From NCBI GenBank assembly GCA_030248225.1, contig JASANE010016390.1:39623-103622 (forward strand): a stretch of 64,000 nucleotides of DNA, given 5' to 3'. Shown one piece after another: positions 59,395 through 64,000 of this stretch. Source of the stretch: Trileptium ribeirensis. Lineage: Eukaryota > Nematoda > Enoplea > Enoplida > Thoracostomopsidae. The notes beneath the pieces are model-generated. The model was not told the origin of the DNA. It searched no databases and saw nothing but the letters and a program-made list of their open reading frames with translations. A program made the position numbers and the translations under genes. Positions within the stretch are counted from its first letter, which is position 1; every line of letters begins with the position of its first letter.

Positions 59395-59856
59395 TCTGAG
59401 GGCTAGAGAAAAGCTGAACCGTGCTCAGATTTTATTATACAGTATGGTGATGGCTGTGGCCGCATTAATTTATAAATGCTATTGTCGTAACAATAGCTAC
59501 CAAATTTTTACCGTTAATGCAATAGAAGCTAGCATTATACTGCCGTTACATATATCAATAACTGCTGCTGTTGCTAACATGCTACGAGAAAACTTTTGTC
59601 GCTGCATTTATGTTAGATTCTAGTGTATCTACAATGGCATTGAGCAAGCTATTAATGTTGCAGCAACAATATAGTTTCTTTGTTAGGTGCACTAAAAGCA
59701 AAACTTATTGCAACAACAATATTTATGGGCAACGCTATTGTTGGAACCAAAATAGAAAAGCTTTACACTCTGCAATAACATAACGAAAATATATCGTCTT
59801 TGCAATAGCTTACGGTGTGCTTTTCGTGCACGCAGATCTCTGTGAACGACGCATTA

Positions 59857-59940
59857 CACCTATTACGAGTAAGTGTACCACAGGGCGATCATTATACTTG
59901 GGACGTATCCCTACCATTTTGTGTAATGGCCTATAATTAA
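59857..59940 (+). pseudogene. Pol: integrase, C-terminal remnant after insertion B
   Basis: The frame resumes with VPQGDHYTWDVSLPF and VMAYN before a stop, corresponding to the region after the core domain where integrases have a W-D-x-x-LP...A-x-N stretch. Downstream sequence is decayed. Confidence 0.6.
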
Positions 59941-60085
59941 GAATATATGTCCGCACTTAAGAATACATTCTAACCCAGAAGCAGTAGCGCATGTCGTACA
60001 CATTAATAGGACTAAGCCGTGATTTAGGGCACCCGATCCAGTACCTATTGTTGGAGACTGGCTGAGTCAGATAGACGCTTCAGTT

Positions 60086-60490
60086 TTGGAAAGAGGGTTA
60101 AGTGAACCAACCCAACGGATAATCGCTGATAGGGATTTTGTTACCGAAATAGAACCTATAGATGAGGTAGCAGTACGTACAGTAAGAACAGCAATCAGTG
60201 ACAGCTCAGCTACTGAGAGTGTAGAAATGGGAGGTCCTAATGACCCTAATTGGTACCGCCGAACCTATGCTGAGATTGAAGAAGAGCAGGCTGCGATAGA
60301 ACACGTCGAATATCGGACTGACGAATACGAACCCCAGAACCTAAGGACGGTTAGGAATCGGATTCCACTGACTGATCCAGATAGAGAAATAGAGCCATCT
60401 TGGCAGCCAATAACGCAAGACCAGGTTACAGGTCAAAAGGCCTTTTCATACATACCAGAACCTGGCAGCCGAGACACGCAGGTGGAGTAG
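60086..60490 (+). CDS. Retroelement frame downstream of integrase, acidic, unidentified
   Basis: A 134-codon frame of acidic, Glu/Arg-rich sequence, with WYRRTYAEIEEEQAAIEHVE and a Pro-rich end. It contains no recognised domain. By position (after integrase) it would be an env or accessory gene in a canonical element, but it has neither signal nor membrane segment. It leads closely into the next frame. Confidence 0.5.
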   Translation: MERGLSEPTQRIIADRDFVTEIEPIDEVAVRTVRTAISDSSATESVEMGGPNDPNWYRRTYAEIEEEQAAIEHVEYRTDEYEPQNLRTVRNRIPLTDPDREIEPSWQPITQDQVTGQKAFSYIPEPGSRDTQVE

Positions 60491-60508
60491 GGACAGCATA
60501 CGGTACCG

Positions 60509-61000
60509 GTGACCACGATGGAAAGAATAGTAGCTGCTAGTGAGGAAGTTCCATTCGGCGTAGCTACTGTAGGTGTTGGAATACTCGAAGGACAACATTT
60601 CTATCCAGCCGATCTCACACTATCCACCACGCCACGAAGAGCCTCCGATGGAATCGTCGTGCCTGGTCCATATGCGCCCGGAGACCTGAGTTTTGCCATT
60701 ATGCTCGCTGCTGAAGACCACCCATTATTCCAATCACGACCGGCGGAATATATCATGGTGTCACGATTGCGAGAACCAATGGAAATGTCAACCCAAACTG
60801 TCGGGGACTACACAGCAACCATGCGTCCTCATAATGCCCACCAGTGGCTACCGACAGCCCCATCCCAGCCTATAATTGGGCCTATCGCGAACCGGTCATT
60901 ACAAACCCACCACCTGGAGGATAATCGCCGATGTCAAGTTATCTGTCAGAAACCACTTCCGGAAGAGGACGAGACGAAGAAGAGAGGCAAAAGTGGATGA
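60509..61000 (+). CDS. Retroelement frame, unidentified, possible structural protein
   Basis: A 163-codon frame, 18 bases after the previous stop. It reads PFGVATVGVGILEGQHFYP, then GIVVPGPYAPGDLSFAIML, and ends in a basic stretch with KKRGKSG. The mix of a compact hydrophobic middle and basic end would fit a structural or matrix-like protein, but nothing was recognised. The next frame (60876-61418) overlaps its end. Confidence 0.45.
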   Translation: MTTMERIVAASEEVPFGVATVGVGILEGQHFYPADLTLSTTPRRASDGIVVPGPYAPGDLSFAIMLAAEDHPLFQSRPAEYIMVSRLREPMEMSTQTVGDYTATMRPHNAHQWLPTAPSQPIIGPIANRSLQTHHLEDNRRCQVICQKPLPEEDETKKRGKSG

Positions 61001-61434
61001 CGAGCAAACAAGTCAAACCTCCCAAGAACCATCCTCCGCCGAGCGGCTCGGTAGGACAGGACAGGAAACATCGAGCAGCTATTCAAGAACATCTAGCGCA
61101 CAGCAAGGAACCCCTGGTTCACATGACGGACGAACAATTACAGAATCGAGTAGCTCAACATCAACGCCACAGCGAAGTACGGATCACCCAGTTACACTAG
61201 GCTCCCCTCCCCGTACTCAACCATCCGCCCAAGAACGTGGAAAGGCTCTCGTCGGGCCAGCCACTCAACGAAAGCAAGCATGGACAGCACAAGGAGGCTC
61301 AACTGTCCAAACTGCTACTACTGAACAGCAGAGATCGGCGACAGGCCAGAGGTCGGGTCTACACGCCATACGGTGCGGCATCAGACGCAGCAGTAGGAGA
61401 CGTTCTACGGCGTGTTAGGTTCCAAGAGCCTTGA
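60876..61434 (+). pseudogene. Retroelement frame, low-complexity Gln/Ser/Thr/Arg-rich
   Basis: Overlapping frames here are rich in Gln, Ser, Thr, Pro and Arg, with short Ser runs. They probably represent a frameshifted continuation of the preceding frame as a disordered, basic, nucleic-acid-binding type of tail. No zinc knuckle is present. Which of the overlapping frames was coding cannot be decided. Confidence 0.35.
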
Positions 61435-61515
61435 GTAACCACCGGCAAGGCCGCCGGAACGTCAACTAGGATAGCTTCTACTACTCGCACGCAATCCACT
61501 AGTATCACCACATCA

Positions 61516-61713
61516 ATGACTAGTGTAATGGTGTCAACTCCATCGAAATTCCTGTCTGGCGAACATACGCCGAGTGGAACTTTACCACCGATTACAATTC
61601 CACGGTATCCCTCTAGCCAAGAATTGCATCCTGCAGCTTGGCAACGGCGTATACCCAGACCACCACCTTATGAGGAGTCCGACTCAAGTGAGTCGGAGCT
61701 ACAGGTAGACTAA
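61516..61713 (+). pseudogene. Retroelement frame ending with a PPPY late-domain motif
   Basis: A 65-codon frame with a Ser/Thr/Pro-rich body that ends RPPPYEESDSSESELQVD and stop. PPPY at 61660-61671 is a PPxY late-domain motif, used by many retroviruses to recruit NEDD4-type ubiquitin ligases for budding and usually found in Gag. Its presence downstream of integrase supports the idea that a structural gene lies at the 3' side of this element. Confidence 0.5.
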
Positions 61714-61989
61714 CTCCAAACCCACGCTAGCACGTACCCTAAATAAGTACAACACCAAGGGGAGGGAGAGGGATTAAATAATAAAGCATCTAAAACGCAA
61801 ATAATCTTTAAAAGCGGACTTATTGCTTTCACCATTATTATAGATGCGACGAAGCTACAGCGCCAACGATATCCGAAAGCTATTGTTGCCAAAGGGCGTA
61901 CAGCACGTGCCAATAGTCAACGGCGACTAGGTGTATCCGACGGTGCCCCTCTACCGCATCCAACCGGGGCCACGAGGAAAAATTTTCGC

Positions 61990-62452
61990 CCTCAAAGGGA
62001 CCCGCTGACAAATACTCGCCAATGAAAAGACTACCTCCGACCACTTTCAACACAACGGGTGGCGTCTTTCCAGCGTATCAGACCATTTCCACCTCGGCAC
62101 GCTGGAGCTGTTGGGCTTCGATAACGCCGTCAAGGAGCTGGCCGAAGCTGACATCAGCCCGAGCGAATTGCAGCTCCGCAGCATAGCCCTCCATCGCCGA
62201 ATACCGCTGAAGGTGCGACACTGGCTGAAATCCTACAGCCCGCAGATCATGCGGCCAATAATATTGGCCAAATCTAGCATGATGGAATAAGCGGAGGAGT
62301 TGGAAGCCACCGGTACCCGGCCCCTCTTCAACGTCTCTTTAGATAATTTCTGGGGGACAGGTACGACGCACATCGAATGTTGCTGCTACCGAACGTGCCA
62401 TAACGTTACCATAACAACGATTGGCGTTGGAGTGTCGGAAGAATGCTCCGCG
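61990..62452 (+). pseudogene. Last frame before the right repeat, unidentified
   Basis: A frame open to a TAA at about 62290 reads DHFHLGTLELLGFDNAVKE, then LHRRIPLKVRHWLKSYSPQ and ends in a Met-rich stretch. After the stop the same frame continues with ELEATGTRPLF and NVSLDNFWG. It is amphipathic and helix-rich, with a Trp and several Leu, as capsid domains can be, but it was not recognised. It ends within 160 bases of the right direct repeat. Confidence 0.4.
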
Positions 62453-63217
62453 CGCTTGTAAAGGTCGTTCACCGATAAAAGTGGAGAATTGACTAAATTA
62501 ATCGCTAAAATTATGTCCCGATGCGTGCTCGACCGGTTCCCCACCTGTGGGGCGGTTATCTGTGTATTTTCTAGTTGGTTCGACGGGTGTCAACCAGTTT
62601 ACGAAATTCGAATTAGTAGGTTTAAAGAGAAGGGGCAACTTCCCAAAATTCATGGCCACTCGTTTTTTGTTCAAAAAGGGGATTTTATATTTTTACTTGT
62701 ATGCTAGAGTGAAAACGAGAAAAAGGGATCACGAACCTGAAGGCAGTCGCGATCACCGTCGTGGTTTCACAATACCTAAGTCCTTGCGTGAATTTCCAAC
62801 GTAACTTTGGTCTATGGGATTTTGGGGAACGTCATTAAGCGACAGTGACGCGCGGTTGGCTCTAGTCGCAGTGAAAATTTAGATTACATAGAAACGAAGC
62901 CTCAGGCTTGATCGGAAGCGAAGACAGGACGTAGTCACTTGCACACGACGATAGGATTCAGGTATTGCCCAATTTCTGTGAGCGCTCATTCCCCGCAGGG
63001 CCTGGGTTCTTTCCAGTGTAAAAAGCGGCTTAGATACGAGCGTCGTAGTCTAGTTGTGCAAGTGACGGCGGACCTGAGAAGGATGACTCTGCCACGGAGA
63101 GCCAGCGAGTTGTGGAAATTGAGGGAGGCGAAGTCGACCACGAGCATCAAGAGCAGAATCGATTTTATATTAGTCTAGTACGTGCACGCAATTCTAAAGA
63201 AGCCCGCTGTCCCCTAA
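62453..63217 (+). repeat. Right direct repeat of the retroelement
   Basis: Matches 48985-49750 throughout (TTGTAAAGGTCG to GCTGTCCCCTAA), with scattered substitutions. The two repeats do not end in TG/CA and have no obvious flanking target duplication. The sequence before it lacks the TATA box found before the left copy. Confidence 0.85.
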
Positions 63218-64000
63218 GCTAAAACGCGACAAAAAATTTTAGGACGTAGATTCTCTAACCATGCCTCCACGGTGGAGATTCTCGTCGGAATCACGTGTTC
63301 CTGTTGATAACTTCGAATAGACAGGAAGCCTGCTTTTCAGGAGACTCGGCCTTGGCTTCCTCCCCCATTTTCACCGTTTCATAGCTAGGGTCGCGGCTGC
63401 TACACGGCAAGTCCGTTTCGGCTATAAACCAAGGTGGTGGCAGGTGACGGAGAAGAAGTGTTAGCGGAAGACTCCAGTCTCAAGGAGGATTGTGCAGTCG
63501 AACGCGGAGTATTGGTAAGGTTATTGTCTCACGAGAGTGCCGCTGTTGACACGGGTATGTGTGATAGGGAATTGCGAAAGCTCCAGTTTATAGGTTTTGC
63601 GTGGTACTCACTAAGCCCACGGGTCACGTAGAGGACGACATATTTTCAGAGCTCATGAATTGTGTTCTCGATAGTAATAAACCGGAGGGCCGCAGGCCTT
63701 TGTTTTTGGTACTGGTGAAATTTTGGGAAACTAGTGCGAGCTCTCGTTATTAGGGAAAACCACATCTGGTGCCCTGCGTTGTACCTTGTAATGATGTTCT
63801 AAATTGAAGTGCCTCCGCAATAAAACATTGTATTTGAACAATCATTGTACCTAAAAGTAAACAATGTGTGTGTTCATTGAATGCTTAAGCGGTTTAGTAG
63901 TCGAGGAAAAGTAAATCTTGAGATAAATCTTTTCCAGCAGAGCAAAGCGATTGCTCCTCCAAACTCTAAAAATTTCATGCGTTGAAACTGACCCTCTGAT
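63218..64000 (+). other. Sequence beyond the right repeat, LTR-like signals
   Basis: A TATA-like TATAAA lies at 63423-63428, AATAAA at 63676-63681 and 63819-63824, and TGGTGCCCTGCG at 63767-63778, which looks like a tRNA primer-binding site. These would fit part of an LTR followed by a leader, so a second or rearranged element may begin here. The 65-codon frame at 63434-63631 has no motif. Confidence 0.35.

Larger units (their letters stand above)
58407..59853. mobile_element. TIR transposon B inserted in the integrase (TTA duplication)
   Basis: The two ends are 31-bp perfect inverted repeats starting TGCGTCGTTCACAGAG and containing ATCTGCGTGCACG. TTA lies just before the left end (58404-58406) and just after the right end (59854-59856). 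It shares about 15 terminal bases with element A (TGCG-Y-CGTT-Y-ACAGA) and has the same kind of 3-bp duplication, so both are members of a related PIF/Harbinger-like family. No transposase motif was seen. A 66-codon open stretch at 58518-58715 is described separately. Confidence 0.85.
48985..63217 (+). mobile_element. Large decayed env-bearing LTR-type retroelement
   Basis: Two direct repeats (48985-49750 and 62453-63217) flank 12.7 kb of coding-like sequence. The order on the + strand is acidic leader frame, unidentified frames, envelope-like frame with terminal membrane anchor, retropepsin, integrase, then a frame rich in charged residues with a PPPY motif, and a last short frame. Reverse transcriptase and RNase H are not present. 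All frames carry stops or frameshifts. Two TIR transposons are nested inside. The pol fragments resemble Ty3/gypsy-type elements in the linker between protease and reverse transcriptase and in the integrase zinc-finger region. The base composition is richer in GC than the neighbouring host DNA. The element is old and cannot be functional as it stands. Confidence 0.8.

Overview
The window reads as a stretch of AT-rich animal genome. Genes are broken into short exons separated by long introns, and repeats fill most of the remaining space. The recognisable host genes are animal ones: a calponin/transgelin-type protein, a receptor-type guanylate cyclase and a DEG/ENaC sodium channel. The LINE fragments are of kinds common in invertebrates. 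An invertebrate, possibly a nematode, fits best, but the sequence alone does not settle the phylum.

Layout. The left end (about 0.5-4.4 kb, + strand) holds two exons of a calponin-homology protein; a 112-bp tandem array sits in the intron between them. An inactivated RTE-like LINE lies at 6.9-7.9 kb. A 250-bp tandem duplication (9.8-10.3 kb), a six-copy 111-bp array (12.8-13.4 kb) and the 3' end of an L2/CR1-like LINE (13.6-14.0 kb) follow. On the - strand, five exons spread over 23.26-14.19 kb encode the complete catalytic domain and C-terminus of a receptor guanylate cyclase. One of its introns appears to use a GC donor. Further - strand exons at 27.2-27.8 kb (terminal exon) and 37.4-37.7 kb (membrane-spanning segment) belong to one or two unidentified genes. 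A 499-codon DEG/ENaC-like reading frame occupies 42.3-43.8 kb (+). A 2.4-kb hAT-like element lies at 44.7-47.1 kb.

The right end (about 48.7-63.8 kb) is dominated by a large, decayed retroelement. Two 765-bp direct repeats flank it. Inside, in order, are a long acidic leader frame, an envelope-like frame with signal segment, fusion-peptide-like segment and terminal membrane anchor, then a retropepsin, a gap where reverse transcriptase and RNase H should be, an integrase, and a downstream frame ending near a PPPY late-domain motif. Envelope-like coding upstream of pol is not the usual gag-pro-pol-env order. Two related TIR elements are inserted in it, each flanked by a 3-bp TAA or TTA duplication; at both sites the reading frame is continuous across the insertion. 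This retroelement is the most unusual object in the window.

The host genes have no evident functional link. Their exons were placed by conserved family motifs, splice signals and phase agreement. No search could be run, so family names rest on motif recognition.
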